Assembly (NCBI RefSeq): GCF_023072675.1
Contig: NZ_JALLGL010000009.1
Span: 1-48,461 of the forward strand
Source: Streptomyces sp. XM83C
Lineage (GTDB): Bacteria > Actinomycetota > Actinomycetes > Streptomycetales > Streptomycetaceae
Direction of reading: 5' to 3'
DNA length: 48,461 nucleotides
Part shown: positions 33,023-41,995 of the stretch, piece after piece
How positions within the stretch are numbered: position 1 is the first letter of the stretch
Layout: every line of letters starts with the position of its first letter
Translations under genes and position numbers: made by a program
Notes under the pieces: model-generated
The model's database searches: none
Told to the model about the DNA's origin: nothing
What the model saw: the letters and a program-made list of their open reading frames with translations, nothing else

Positions 33023-34573
33023 ATGGCGGGACCCGTCCTGGAAATGCGCTCGATCGTCAAGACCTTTCCCGGTGTCAAGGCGCTGTCGGACGTCACCCTG
33101 ACCGTCCGTCAGGGCGAGGTCCACGCCATCTGCGGGGAGAACGGCGCCGGCAAGTCCACCCTGATGAAGGTGCTGTCCGGCGTCCATCCGCACGGCAGCT
33201 ACGAGGGCGAGATCCTCTTCGACGGAGAGGTCTGCCGGTTCAAGGACATCCGCGCGAGCGAGGAACGCGGCATCGTGATCATCCATCAGGAGCTGGCCCT
33301 CGTGCCGTTCCTGTCGATCGCGGAGAACATCTTCCTCGGCAACGAACACGCCCGGCGCGGCTTCATCGACTGGAACGACACCCTGCGGCACGCCACCGAA
33401 CTGCTGCGCCGCGTCGGTCTCGACGAGCACCCCGAGACCCGCGTCGCCGACATCGGTGTCGGCAAACAGCAGCTCGTGGAGATCGCCAAGGCGCTGTCGA
33501 AGAAGGTGAGGCTGCTCATCCTCGACGAGCCGACCGCGGCGCTCAACGACGAGGACAGCGGCAAACTCCTCGATCTGATCCTTCAGTTGAAGGACCAGGG
33601 CATCACCTCGATCATCATCTCCCACAAACTCAACGAGATCCGCAGGGTCGCCGACTCCGTCACGATCATCCGCGACGGCCGGTCCATCGAGACCCTCGAT
33701 GTGAAGGCGCCGGAGACCACCGAGGACCGCATCATCAGCGGCATGGTCGGCCGGGACCTCGACAACCGCTTCCCCGACCGCACCCCGCACCACGCGGAGG
33801 ACGGCGCCGCCCCGGCGCTGGAGATCCGCAACTGGACCGTCCTCCACCCCATCGACCAGCAGCGCAAGGTCGTCGACGATGTGTCGATCGAGGTGCGCCG
33901 CGGGGAGATCGTCGGCATCGCCGGGCTGATGGGCGCCGGCCGCACCGAACTCGCGATGAGCGTCTTCGGCCGCACCTACGGCCGGTACGCGGGCGGCACG
34001 GTCCTCAAGGACGGCAAGGAGATCCGCACCCGTACCGTCGCCGAGGCGGTCGGGCACGGCATCGCGTACGTCACCGAGGACCGCAAGCACTACGGCCTCA
34101 ACCTCATCGACACCATCAACCGGAACATCTCCCTGACCGCGCTGTCCAAGGTCGCGCGCCGCGGGATCGTCGACGAGCACGAGGAACGGCAGGTCGCCGA
34201 GGAGTTCCGCACCTCCATGAACATCAAGGCGCCGACCGTCTTCGAACCGGTCGGCAAGCTGTCCGGCGGCAACCAGCAGAAGGTCGTCCTCAGCAAGTGG
34301 ATCTTCGCCGGGCCGGATGTGCTGATCCTCGACGAACCCACGCGCGGCATCGATGTCGGCGCCAAGTACGAGATCTACACGGTCATCGACCGGCTCGCCG
34401 CCGAGGGCAAGGCGGTCGTCTTCATCTCCTCCGAACTGCCCGAGCTGCTCGGCATGTGCGACCGGATCTACACCATGGCCGCCGGGCGGCTCACCGGCGA
34501 GGTCCCGCGGGCCGAGGCCACGCAGGAAGTGCTGATGCGTCAGATGACCAAGGACAAAGAGGTAACGCGATGA
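33023..34573 (+). CDS. gguA: sugar ABC transporter ATP-binding protein (GguA type)
   Basis: A 516-residue tandem ATPase energising sugar import. The first domain has a full Walker A (GENGAGKST) and Walker B (LLILDEPT) with a degenerate signature ([15 protein letters not shown]). The second has a degenerate Walker A (GLMGAGRTE), canonical signature (LSGGNQQKV) and Walker B ([14 protein letters not shown]). This asymmetry is normal for the CUT2 family. ATG 33023 follows GGAAGG. Its stop overlaps the permease start (ATGA at 34570). Confidence 0.95.
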   Translation: MAGPVLEMRSIVKTFPGVKALSDVTLTVRQGEVHAICGENGAGKSTLMKVLSGVHPHGSYEGEILFDGEVCRFKDIRASEERGIVIIHQELALVPFLSIAENIFLGNEHARRGFIDWNDTLRHATELLRRVGLDEHPETRVADIGVGKQQLVEIAKALSKKVRLLILDEPTAALNDEDSGKLLDLILQLKDQGITSIIISHKLNEIRRVADSVTIIRDGRSIETLDVKAPETTEDRIISGMVGRDLDNRFPDRTPHHAEDGAAPALEIRNWTVLHPIDQQRKVVDDVSIEVRRGEIVGIAGLMGAGRTELAMSVFGRTYGRYAGGTVLKDGKEIRTRTVAEAVGHGIAYVTEDRKHYGLNLIDTINRNISLTALSKVARRGIVDEHEERQVAEEFRTSMNIKAPTVFEPVGKLSGGNQQKVVLSKWIFAGPDVLILDEPTRGIDVGAKYEIYTVIDRLAAEGKAVVFISSELPELLGMCDRIYTMAAGRLTGEVPRAEATQEVLMRQMTKDKEVTR

Positions 34574-35814
34574 GCACCGAAGTGACCAAGAGCCCGGCCG
34601 CCGCACCGCCGGGCGCCGGCGGCGGCGACACCGACGGCCGGGGCCTGCCGGCGCTGGTGATCGACGGGCTGCGCCGCAACATGCGCCAGTACGGCATGCT
34701 GCTCGCCCTCGGCCTGATCGTCGCCGTGTTCGCGGTGTGGACCGACGGAGATCTGCTGCTGCCGCGCAACGTCTCCAACCTGGTCCTGCAGAACAGCTAT
34801 GTGCTGATCCTCGCGATCGGCATGATGCTGGTGATCATCGCCGGGCACATCGATCTGTCCGTCGGCTCGGTCACCGCCTTTACCGGCGCGTTCGCGGCCG
34901 TGCTCACCGTGCAGCACGGGGTGCCCTGGCCGGTCGCGTTCGTGCTGTGCCTGCTGGCGGGCGCGGCGGCCGGCGCGGCGCAGGGCTTCTTCATCGCGTA
35001 TCTCGGCATACCGTCGTTCATCGTCACCCTCGCCGGCATGCTGATCTTCCGCGGGTTCACGGAGATCCTGCTGGAGGGGCAGACCCTCGGCCCGTTCCCG
35101 AACGGGTTGCAGAAGATGGGCAACGGCTTCCTGCCGGAGGTCGGCCCGCACACCAACTACCACAACCTCACCCTGCTGCTGGGTCTCGCGCTGATCGTCT
35201 TCGCGGTCCTCCAGGAGGTCCGCGACCGCAGGCGGCAGCGGGAGTTCTCGCTGGACGTCGTGCCGCTCAACCTGTTCCTGCTCAAGCTGGTGTCGATCGT
35301 CGCCGCGATCCTCGTGGTCACGCTGCTCCTCGCCAGCTACAAGGGCGCCCCGATCGTCCTGCTGATCCTGGGCGCGCTGGTCGTCGGCTACGGCTACGTC
35401 ATGCGCAACTCGGTGTTCGGACGGCACATCTACGCGATCGGCGGCAACCTGCCGGCGGCGAAGCTGTCCGGTGTGAAGGACAAGAAGGTCACCTTCTTCG
35501 TCTTCCTGAACATGGGCGCGCTCGCGGCCCTGGCGGGACTGGCGATCGCCGCCCGCCTGAACGCGGCCTCGCCGAAGGCCGGCCTGAACTACGAACTCGA
35601 GGCGATCGCCTCGTCGTTCATCGGCGGCGCGTCCATGAGCGGCGGTGTCGGCACCGTCCTCGGCGCGATCATCGGCGGCCTCGTCCTCGGTGTGCTGAAC
35701 AACGGCATGAACCTCCTCAGCGTCGGCACCGACTGGCAGCAGGTCATCAAGGGCCTCGCCCTGCTGGCCGCGGTCGGGTTCGACGTGTGGAACAAGCGCA
35801 AGTCCGGTTCGTAA
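34570..35814 (+). CDS. gguB: sugar ABC transporter permease (GguB type)
   Basis: A 414-residue permease of the CUT2 family with about ten hydrophobic helices, the family motif [13 protein letters not shown] near residue 95 and the C-terminal [25 protein letters not shown]. An unusually hydrophilic loop (~215-230, [10 protein letters not shown]) lies mid-protein, as in GguB/MmsB relatives. Co-translated with gguA. Together with ChvE it imports a monosaccharide, likely an aldopentose or aldohexose. Confidence 0.95.
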   Translation: MSTEVTKSPAAAPPGAGGGDTDGRGLPALVIDGLRRNMRQYGMLLALGLIVAVFAVWTDGDLLLPRNVSNLVLQNSYVLILAIGMMLVIIAGHIDLSVGSVTAFTGAFAAVLTVQHGVPWPVAFVLCLLAGAAAGAAQGFFIAYLGIPSFIVTLAGMLIFRGFTEILLEGQTLGPFPNGLQKMGNGFLPEVGPHTNYHNLTLLLGLALIVFAVLQEVRDRRRQREFSLDVVPLNLFLLKLVSIVAAILVVTLLLASYKGAPIVLLILGALVVGYGYVMRNSVFGRHIYAIGGNLPAAKLSGVKDKKVTFFVFLNMGALAALAGLAIAARLNAASPKAGLNYELEAIASSFIGGASMSGGVGTVLGAIIGGLVLGVLNNGMNLLSVGTDWQQVIKGLALLAAVGFDVWNKRKSGS

Positions 35815-35822
35815 GTCAGCGC

Positions 35823-35847
35823 GGGCCCCGCACGGTGTGCGGGGCCC
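35823..35847 (+). terminator. perfect 11-bp hairpin between gguB and the exported epimerase
   Basis: GGGCCCCGCAC (35823-35833) pairs perfectly with GTGCGGGGCCC (35837-35847) around GGT. The gap is only 56 bases and the epimerase has its own ribosome site, so the hairpin may be a partial terminator or mRNA-stabilising element that sets the transporter:epimerase ratio. Confidence 0.75.
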
Positions 35848-35870
35848 TCTCCCCTTCAGGAGCCGCACTC

Positions 35871-37031
35871 ATGGAACTGAACAGACGCACCGTCCTCGCA
35901 TCGGCAGCGGCGGCGGGCCTCGCCGCGACGGCGCTCGGCGGCACCGCCGAGGCCGCTCCCGCGTCGGGGAAGGGAAGGAAGCCCGTGAAGGAGCTGTTCG
36001 GCACGCTCGCCGACGGGACGAAGGTGCACCGCTGGTCGCTGGAGAACGGCGGCACCCGGCTGAAGGTGCTCTCGTACGGCGGCATCGTGCAGTCCCTGGA
36101 GATCCCCGACCGGCACGGCCGGTACGCCAACGTCTCCGCCGGCTTCGACAACCTGGACGACTATGTGGCGTCCAGCCCGTACTTCGGCGCGCTGATCGGC
36201 CGCTACGGCAACCGCATCGGCAAGGGCCGCTTCACCCTCGACGGCAGGACGTACCAGCTGTCCGTCAACGACGGCGACAACAGCCTGCACGGCGGGGCGA
36301 AGGGCTTCGACAAGCGGGTGTGGGACGTGGAGCCGTTCACGCACGGCAGCGACGTGGGGCTGCGCCTGCACCACGTCAGCGTGGACGGCGAGATGGGCTA
36401 CCCGGGCACGCTGCGCGTCACGGTGACGTACACGCTGACCCGGCACGGCGACTGGATCATCGACTACGAGGCCACCACCGACAAGGCCACCGTCGTCAAC
36501 CTGACCAGCCACGTCTACTGGAACCTCGGCGGTGAGGGCAGCGGCGGCATCGAGGACCACGAGCTGCGGATCGCGGCCTCCCGGTACACGCCCACCGACA
36601 GCGGCCTGATCCCGACGGGCGAGCTGGCGAAGGTCGCCGGGACACCGTTCGACTTCCGGCGTGCCAAGCCCGTCGGACGGGACATCCGCGCCGGGCATCC
36701 GCAGCAGATCCTCGCCCAGGGCTTCGACCACAACTGGGTGCTGGACAAGGGCATCACGGCCCGGCCCGAGCACGCGGCGACGCTGCGCGACCCGTCCTCC
36801 GGCCGCACCCTGAGCATCGCCACCAACGAGCCCGGCCTCCAGTTCTACTCGGGCAACTTCCTCGACGGCACCCTCACCGGCACGAGCGGCCGGGTCTACC
36901 GGCAGGGCGACGCGCTGTGCCTGGAGACGCAGCACTTCCCGGACTCGCCGAACCAGCCGTCGTTCCCGTCGACGGTGCTGCGGCCGGGGCAGGTGTACCG
37001 GACGCGGACCGTGCACTCCTTCGATGCCTGA
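35871..37031 (+). CDS. aldose 1-epimerase, Tat-exported
   Basis: A 386-residue secreted mutarotase. The twin-arginine signal (LNRRTVLASAAAAGLAATAL, Arg5-Arg6) ends near AEAAPA. Mature motifs: FGALIGRYGNRIGKGRF, SLHGGAKGFDKRVW, catalytic His in NLTSHVYWNLGG and catalytic Glu in CLETQHFPDSPN. It would set the anomer of a sugar outside the cell before uptake by the ChvE-type transporter directly upstream. ATG 35871 follows AGGAG. It is a paralogue of the cytosolic enzyme at 16548-17519. Confidence 0.94.
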   Translation: MELNRRTVLASAAAAGLAATALGGTAEAAPASGKGRKPVKELFGTLADGTKVHRWSLENGGTRLKVLSYGGIVQSLEIPDRHGRYANVSAGFDNLDDYVASSPYFGALIGRYGNRIGKGRFTLDGRTYQLSVNDGDNSLHGGAKGFDKRVWDVEPFTHGSDVGLRLHHVSVDGEMGYPGTLRVTVTYTLTRHGDWIIDYEATTDKATVVNLTSHVYWNLGGEGSGGIEDHELRIAASRYTPTDSGLIPTGELAKVAGTPFDFRRAKPVGRDIRAGHPQQILAQGFDHNWVLDKGITARPEHAATLRDPSSGRTLSIATNEPGLQFYSGNFLDGTLTGTSGRVYRQGDALCLETQHFPDSPNQPSFPSTVLRPGQVYRTRTVHSFDA

Positions 37032-37092
37032 GGGGTCCGCGGGACGGGTGTTCCCCTCCGTTTGAACATCCGCGCGCCGGCGCGCGTACACA

Positions 37093-37126
37093 GGGGTGGC
37101 CCGTGCTCCCCCGCACGGGCCACCCC
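37093..37126 (+). terminator. perfect 14-bp hairpin after the exported epimerase
   Basis: GGGGTGGCCCGTGC (37093-37106) pairs perfectly with GCACGGGCCACCCC (37113-37126), loop of 6. A 16-bp palindrome CGCGCGCCGGCGCGCG (37071-37086) precedes it. It ends the sugar transport unit just before the aminotransferase ribosome site. Confidence 0.8.
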
Positions 37127-37142
37127 ACACACGGAGGTCGCC

Positions 37143-38765
37143 TTGGCCGGAAACGTCACCTCGCTCTTCCGCAGCACCGCGGCGCACAGCCCGTCGATGG
37201 CTTCGCTGACCAGGGAGAGCGGCGACGGTTCCGGCCCGGTCGACTTCTGCATCCCCTGCAACCCGTACTTCCCCACCCCGGCGATGTTCGACGAGATGGC
37301 GGCGCGGCTGCGGGAGATCGTCACGTACTACCCGAGCAGCGCCGAGACCATCACGGCCGAGCTGTGCGGTCTGCTGCACCTTCCGGCGCAGTGCGTGGCG
37401 ATGGGCAACGGCTCCACGGAGCTGATCACCTGGATCGACCATCTGCTGGTCCGTGAGTCCCTCGCCGTGCCGGTGCCGACGTTCGGGCGGTGGACGGACC
37501 AGCCGATGGAGACCGGCAAGCGGGTGGACATGTTCCCGTTGCAGGAGGCCAACGGGTTCGCCCTCGACCTGGCGCAGTACGCCGAGTTCGTACGGGTGCG
37601 CGGCACCCGCACGGTGGTGATCTGCAACCCGAACAACCCCGACGGCGGCTATCAGCGCAAGCAGGCGGTCGTGCAGTTCATGGACGCGATGGCCGACCGG
37701 GACCTCGTCGTGATCGACGAGAGCTTCCTGGAGTTCGCGGACGCCGAGCAGGACACGTCGGTGGTGCAGGAGGCGATGGTGCGGCCGAACGTGATCGTGC
37801 TGCGCAGCCTCGGAAAGAACTTCGGCCTGCACGGCATCCGCTTCGGCTATCTGGTGGCGAACCCGGCACTGGCCCGGCGGGTGCGCTCCATGCTGCCGAA
37901 GTGGAACCTCAACTCCTTCGCCGAGCATGTGGTGTTCATGTTGAAGGAGCACGGCGCGGAGTACGCGCAGAGTCTGACGCAGGTGCGCCGGGACCGTCTG
38001 GAGATGGCGAGCCGGCTGTCGGAGCTGCCCGGCCTGACCGTCTATCCCTCGCAGGGGAACTTCCTCTTCGTGCGTCTGCCCGTGGGCGCCGAGGGCACCG
38101 TGGTGCGGGACCGGCTGCTCACCGAGCACCGGATCCTGGTCCGCGAGTGCGGCAACAAGATCGGTTCGTCCAGTCGCTTCCTGCGTCTCGTGGTACGCCC
38201 CCAGGTGGACGTGCGTCGCCTGGTGTCCGGCCTGGAACAGGTGCTCTACGGGACGTCCAGGAGGGGAGCCGCCGTACCCGAGCCGGGCAACGGGACCAGC
38301 TACAGCTCGGGTACGGCGGCGGTGGACCGGCTGGTGAGCGCGACGAACGGGGCGGGGATCGCGGCGGTGACGGCGGGGGCGCCGCAGCCGCAGCCGCTGC
38401 CGCAGGTGGCGCCGGGCTCCGCGCCCGCGGCACCGGCGGCAGCCGCCAGGCCCGCGCCCGCACCCGCACCCGCACCCGCACCCGCACCCGCACCGGCCCC
38501 TGCCCCCGCACCGGCTCCCGCTCCGGCGCCGGTGCCGGTGCCGAGCCCCGCTCCGGCGCCGATGCCGCAGCCGGTGCCCGCCGCGGCGGGGCTGACACCG
38601 CCGGGGCTGACACCGCCGGGGCTGACACCGCCGGGGGTCCCGGCGCGCGGAGGGCTCACGGCCGCGCAGGTGCGGGGCACCAATGGGCTGACCCCGGCCC
38701 CGGCGACGGGCTGGCCGAGCCCGGGCATGTGGCCGAATGCGGCCGGTATGGAGCAGGCGGGATAG
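37143..38765 (+). CDS. PLP-dependent class I aminotransferase with long Ala/Pro tail
   Basis: A 540-residue protein. Residues 1-~385 are a fold-type I PLP enzyme resembling histidinol-phosphate aminotransferase and threonine-phosphate decarboxylase: GNGSTELI (88-95), CNPNNPDGG (161-169), Asp192 (VIDESFLEF) and the Schiff-base Lys225 (RSLGKNFGLHGIRFGY). Residues ~390-540 are low complexity: an (AP)n run encoded by a 6-base repeat, then three perfect GLTPP units. Start TTG 37143 follows CGGAGG; no ATG or GTG fits, since the upstream extension crosses the terminator. The substrate is unknown. Confidence 0.85.
   Translation: MAGNVTSLFRSTAAHSPSMASLTRESGDGSGPVDFCIPCNPYFPTPAMFDEMAARLREIVTYYPSSAETITAELCGLLHLPAQCVAMGNGSTELITWIDHLLVRESLAVPVPTFGRWTDQPMETGKRVDMFPLQEANGFALDLAQYAEFVRVRGTRTVVICNPNNPDGGYQRKQAVVQFMDAMADRDLVVIDESFLEFADAEQDTSVVQEAMVRPNVIVLRSLGKNFGLHGIRFGYLVANPALARRVRSMLPKWNLNSFAEHVVFMLKEHGAEYAQSLTQVRRDRLEMASRLSELPGLTVYPSQGNFLFVRLPVGAEGTVVRDRLLTEHRILVRECGNKIGSSSRFLRLVVRPQVDVRRLVSGLEQVLYGTSRRGAAVPEPGNGTSYSSGTAAVDRLVSATNGAGIAAVTAGAPQPQPLPQVAPGSAPAAPAAAARPAPAPAPAPAPAPAPAPAPAPAPAPAPVPVPSPAPAPMPQPVPAAAGLTPPGLTPPGLTPPGVPARGGLTAAQVRGTNGLTPAPATGWPSPGMWPNAAGMEQAG
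38455..38635 (+). repeat. in-gene 6-bp and 15-bp tandem repeats
   Basis: A CCCGCA-type hexamer is repeated at about 38455-38492 (Ala-Pro codons, decaying to 38540). A 15-base unit GCTGACACCGCCGGG occurs in three perfect copies at 38591-38605, 38606-38620 and 38621-38635 (Leu-Thr-Pro-Pro-Gly). Both keep the reading frame, so tail length can vary by slippage without breaking the gene. Confidence 0.85.
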
Positions 38766-38827
38766 CGAGGGCCCGCCTTCCGGTTCCGGGGAGCGCTGAG
38801 GGAAGGGTCCGGGACCGGCACGGTGGT

Positions 38828-38862
38828 GTGTGCGGGGCGGTCCGCCGGCCCGCCCCGCACAC
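38828..38862. terminator. perfect 13-bp hairpin between convergent genes
   Basis: GTGTGCGGGGCGG (38828-38840) pairs perfectly with CCGCCCCGCACAC (38850-38862), loop of 9. It lies between the aminotransferase (rightward) and the Cys-rich protein gene (leftward), probably terminating both. Confidence 0.8.
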
Positions 38863-38888
38863 GCGGCGCCGTCTCAGTGGGCGACGGG

Positions 38889-39197
38889 TCAGCCGCTGCT
38901 CCAGTTCAGCAGGTTGATGCCCAGCTCGGGTGTGCCGTGGTCGTTGCCGTCGCAGCAGTGGTGGACGATCAGGTTTCCGTCGACGTCCTTCGTGATCGGC
39001 TGGCCGCCGGGGCCGATGCAGCGGCCGTCGTCGCTGGAGGAGGTGGAGGTGCAGACGACGCCGCAGTCGGTCCAGGTGCCGGGCAGGCCGGCGGTGGACC
39101 CGGCGAGGCCGATGGCCGAGGTGTTCCGGCCGAATGCGGAGACGGCGCAGTGACGGGTCACGCGGAGATCAGGGAGCGCGATCTGACGGTCCGTCAT
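38889..39197 (-). CDS. small Cys-rich hypothetical protein
   Basis: A 102-residue protein with six cysteines, including TDCGVVCTS and VHHCC, and an Asn/Asp/Gly-rich end (CCDGNDHGTPELGINLLNWSSG). No family recognised. Strong G/C third positions through the whole frame support coding. No ribosome site or signal peptide precedes ATG 39197, so the start is uncertain and a GTG further in is possible. It is 76 bases downstream of the DUF4360 gene on the same strand, perhaps in one transcript. Confidence 0.55.
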   Translation of the reverse strand: MTDRQIALPDLRVTRHCAVSAFGRNTSAIGLAGSTAGLPGTWTDCGVVCTSTSSSDDGRCIGPGGQPITKDVDGNLIVHHCCDGNDHGTPELGINLLNWSSG

Positions 39198-39273
39198 GTC
39201 GGACAGAGGAGGCGGGGCAGGGACACGCCTCCGCCGCCGCCCCGGGCGGGCACGGCGGCGGATGCGGTGTACG

Positions 39274-39921
39274 TCAGCGCGCCGGGCAGGGCTGCCACGC
39301 CAGGTGGTAGACGGTGCTGATGTCGCCGTCCGTGGAGTCCATGGTCATGAAGCTGACCTTGTTCGGGGTGGACCCCGCGTTGACGCGCAGCTCGGTGTTG
39401 ATGTTGAAGTTGCGCTGCACACCGCAGGGCGCCCATACGAGCTGGGCCCAGTCGGTCTCGTCCGTGGCCTGCCAGTTGTCGTTGTACGGCCCGGAGACGG
39501 GGTGGGCGCGGTACTCCGTCTGGGGCGAGCCCTGGAAGTAGTACGACGCCCGCTGCATGCCCGTGGCGCCCTTCTGGAGGGACGCGAAGCCCCGGTAGTC
39601 GGCGCTGGCGATGGCGTACGTGAAGCCGCCGGGCACGTGCACGACCAGCGACAGCTGGCAGTTCTTGCGGAACGCGGTGGGGTCGGAGTTGCCGCCCGCC
39701 TGGGCGAGGTAGTCGCTGTAGGTCACGGTGAAGGCCGTGTTGTCCTCGCTGACCGCCACCGCCGTCGTGCCCTGGGGACAGCCGGAGCCGTTCACTGTGG
39801 CGACCTTGATGACGATCTTGTCCGGGGGCGGGTCGGTGAAGGCCGGGGAGGACTGCGGCACGGCGGTGGCGGAGGTGAGCAGCGCGGCGAGCGCGCCGCC
39901 CACGAGAAGGCCGGCAGGCAT
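39274..39921 (-). CDS. DUF4360 family secreted protein
   Basis: A 215-residue exported protein: signal peptide at residues 1-~21 (PAGLLVGGALAALLTSATAV), then a DUF4360-like domain (VATVNGSGCPQGTTAVAVSEDNTAF, FRKNCQLSLVVHVPGGF, WAPCGVQRNFNINTELRV) with four spaced cysteines likely forming disulfides. Function unknown; relatives occur in actinobacteria and fungi (recalled). ATG 39921 follows AAAGGA; the longer frame to 40011 lacks an N-terminal signal. Confidence 0.88.
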   Translation of the reverse strand: MPAGLLVGGALAALLTSATAVPQSSPAFTDPPPDKIVIKVATVNGSGCPQGTTAVAVSEDNTAFTVTYSDYLAQAGGNSDPTAFRKNCQLSLVVHVPGGFTYAIASADYRGFASLQKGATGMQRASYYFQGSPQTEYRAHPVSGPYNDNWQATDETDWAQLVWAPCGVQRNFNINTELRVNAGSTPNKVSFMTMDSTDGDISTVYHLAWQPCPAR

Positions 39922-40025
39922 GGTCGACCGTCCTTTCGGGTGGGGGGTGTCTGTGTCCGTTGGGACTGTGCGCGAGGTGTGCGCTTTCTGTGAAGGCCGC
40001 GCTCCGGCCATTCACTTGGCGCTGT

Positions 40026-40445
40026 TCACTCCCCCCGGCGGCGTCTCGCGGCGATGTCGGCGACGCTGACGCCCTCCAGGATGCGGCGCACGTTGGCGCG
40101 CAGCGCGATCCACAGCGGCAGCAGGGGCTCCGCGGTGCCCTGGTAGGTGAGGGCGGTGGGGCGTTCGCCGCGGACGGAGACGATGGGGCCGTCGACGGCG
40201 CGGATGACGTCGGCGACGGTGATCTCGGCCGCGGGGCGGGCGAGGCGGTAGCCGCCGCCACCGCCGCGGCGGCTGTCCACGATGCCGCCGCGGCGCAGAT
40301 CGCCGAGGATCCCTTCGAGGAACTTGTGCGGGATGCCCTGGGCGGCGGCGACGGCCTCCGCCTTGACGGGGCCGTCGCCGTCCTGCCGTACGGCCAGCTC
40401 CAGGACCGCCCGTACCGCGTAGTCCGCCCGTGCCGAGATCCTCAT
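40026..40445 (-). CDS. Rrf2-family transcriptional regulator, cysteine-free
   Basis: A 139-residue Rrf2 regulator: MRISARADYAVRAVLELAV at the N-terminus, winged helix (AAQGIPHKFLEGILGDLRR, VDSRRGGGGGYRLARP) and dimer helix (PLWIALRANVRRILEGVSVADI). The three iron-sulfur cysteines of IscR/NsrR are absent, so it should sense something other than a cluster, as CymR-type members do. ATG 40445 is 6 bases after a -10-like CACAAT. Target unknown; the arabinofuranosidase gene ends 44 bases upstream on the same strand. Confidence 0.88.
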   Translation of the reverse strand: MRISARADYAVRAVLELAVRQDGDGPVKAEAVAAAQGIPHKFLEGILGDLRRGGIVDSRRGGGGGYRLARPAAEITVADVIRAVDGPIVSVRGERPTALTYQGTAEPLLPLWIALRANVRRILEGVSVADIAARRRRGE

Positions 40446-40489
40446 GCGCCCATTGTGGAGGAGCCGGTACGGCACCCCCGGACCGCCGG

Positions 40490-41995
40490 TCAGGCGAGGC
40501 GGATCACGTTCCAGGACAGCGGCTCCAGTACGGCGGTGAGCCGCCCGTCCTCGACGCGGGTGCCGTCGACCGGGTGCGGGGCCACCCGGTCGGGCTGGGC
40601 GAGGGTGTTGCGGGCGTCCGGGTCGGCGTCGGAGAGGGCGCTGTGCTCGGTGACGCGGGTCAGGTCGAGGCCGTTCAGGGCCACCTCCAGGGGCAGGGCC
40701 TCGGCGCGGCTGCGGTTGACGGCGAACACGGTGACCGTGCCGTCGTCGGCGCGGACGGCGGTGGCGTGCAGCAGGTCGGCCTCGCCGTACTTCTCCGTCT
40801 CGTACACCGGCGAGTCCACGCGCACGTCCAACACCTCGCCGCGGCCGTGCTTCGAGGCCTGGGCGAAGGGGAAGAACGTGGTCTGCCGCCAGGCGGGGCC
40901 GCCGGGCTCGGTCGTGATCGGGGCGATGACGTTGACGAGCTGGGCGAGGCAGGCGACGGTCACGCGGTCGGCGTGCCGGAGCAGCGCGATCAGCAGGGAG
41001 CCGAGGACGACGGCGTCGGTGACGGTGTAGTTGTCCTCCAGCAGGCGCGGGGCCTCGGGCCAGTCGAGGACGCTGACCTGGTCGTGGGTGCGGGACATGT
41101 ACCAGACGTTCCACTCGTCGAAGGAGAGGTTGATCTTCTTCTTCGACTTCAGGCGGGCGCCGACGTGGTCGCAGGTGGCGACGACGTTCTCGATGAAGGA
41201 CTCCATGTCGACGGCGGACGCGAGGAAGGAGTCGGCGTCGGTGGCGGAGGGGTCGTAGTAGGCGTGCAGGGAGATGTAGTCGACGAGGTCGTAGGTCTCG
41301 GCGAGGACCTTCGCCTCCCATTCGGCGAAGGTGGGCATGGACTGGGTGGAGCTGCCGCAGGCGACGAGTTCGATGCCGTTGTCGATCTGGCGCATGGCGC
41401 GGGCGGTCTCGGCGGCGAGCCGGCCGTACTCCTCGGCGGTCTTGTGGCCGGTCTGCCAGGGGCCGTCCATCTCGTTGCCGAGGCACCACAGGCGGATGCC
41501 GAAGGGGTCCTTGTCGCCGTGGGCGACGCGCAGGTCCGACAGGGCGGTGCCGGAGGGGTGGTTGGCGTACTCCTGGAGTTCCAGGGCCTCGGCGACACCT
41601 CGGGTGCCGAGGTTGATCGCCATCATGGGTTCGGCCTGCGGGCCGAGCTTCTTCAGGAAGGCGATGTACTCGGACAGGCCGAAGCGGTTGGTCTCCGTGG
41701 AGCGCCAGGCGAGGTCGAGCCGGCGCGGGCGGGACTCGACGGGGCCGACGGAGTCCTCCCACTTGTAGCCGGAGACGAAGTTGCCGCCGGGGTAGCGGAT
41801 CGTGGTGACGCCGAGTTCGCGGATCAGGTCGAGCACGTCCTGACGCAGGCCGGCCTCGTCGGCGGTGGGGTGGCCGGGCTCGAAGATGCCGGTGTAGACG
41901 CAGCGGCCGAGGTGTTCGACGAAGGAGCCGAACAGGCGGGGGTTCACTCGGGCGACGGTGAAGGCGGGGTCCAGGGTGAAGCGGGCGGTGCGCAT
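40490..41995 (-). CDS. GH51 alpha-L-arabinofuranosidase
   Basis: A 501-residue retaining enzyme that removes alpha-L-arabinofuranosyl groups from arabinan and arabinoxylan fragments. Catalytic acid/base Glu175 (LWCLGNEMDGPW) and nucleophile Glu294 (NLSFDEWNVW); GH51 N-terminus (FVEHLGRCVYTGIFEPGHP) and C-terminal beta domain ending LEPLSWNVIRLA. No signal peptide, so it is probably intracellular. ATG 41995 follows GGAAGGA; the frame is open upstream to 42454 but crosses the operator and a separate small ORF. Predicted member of the same regulon as the dehydratase operon. Confidence 0.94.
   Translation of the reverse strand: MRTARFTLDPAFTVARVNPRLFGSFVEHLGRCVYTGIFEPGHPTADEAGLRQDVLDLIRELGVTTIRYPGGNFVSGYKWEDSVGPVESRPRRLDLAWRSTETNRFGLSEYIAFLKKLGPQAEPMMAINLGTRGVAEALELQEYANHPSGTALSDLRVAHGDKDPFGIRLWCLGNEMDGPWQTGHKTAEEYGRLAAETARAMRQIDNGIELVACGSSTQSMPTFAEWEAKVLAETYDLVDYISLHAYYDPSATDADSFLASAVDMESFIENVVATCDHVGARLKSKKKINLSFDEWNVWYMSRTHDQVSVLDWPEAPRLLEDNYTVTDAVVLGSLLIALLRHADRVTVACLAQLVNVIAPITTEPGGPAWRQTTFFPFAQASKHGRGEVLDVRVDSPVYETEKYGEADLLHATAVRADDGTVTVFAVNRSRAEALPLEVALNGLDLTRVTEHSALSDADPDARNTLAQPDRVAPHPVDGTRVEDGRLTAVLEPLSWNVIRLA

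Noticed and set aside
31820-34606. 928-residue leftward frame opposite chvE-gguA
   Set aside because: Antisense shadow with Leu/Asp/Arg-rich composition; the sense strand has full family motifs and ribosome sites.
31951-35814. 1287-residue frame across the transporter genes
   Set aside because: Most of it is an Arg-rich out-of-frame shadow of the binding protein and ATPase; only its last part is the permease, which starts at 34570.
38455-38635. Repeat region as a mobile element or CRISPR
   Set aside because: Short in-frame codon repeats inside a gene tail; no spacers or terminal inverted repeats.
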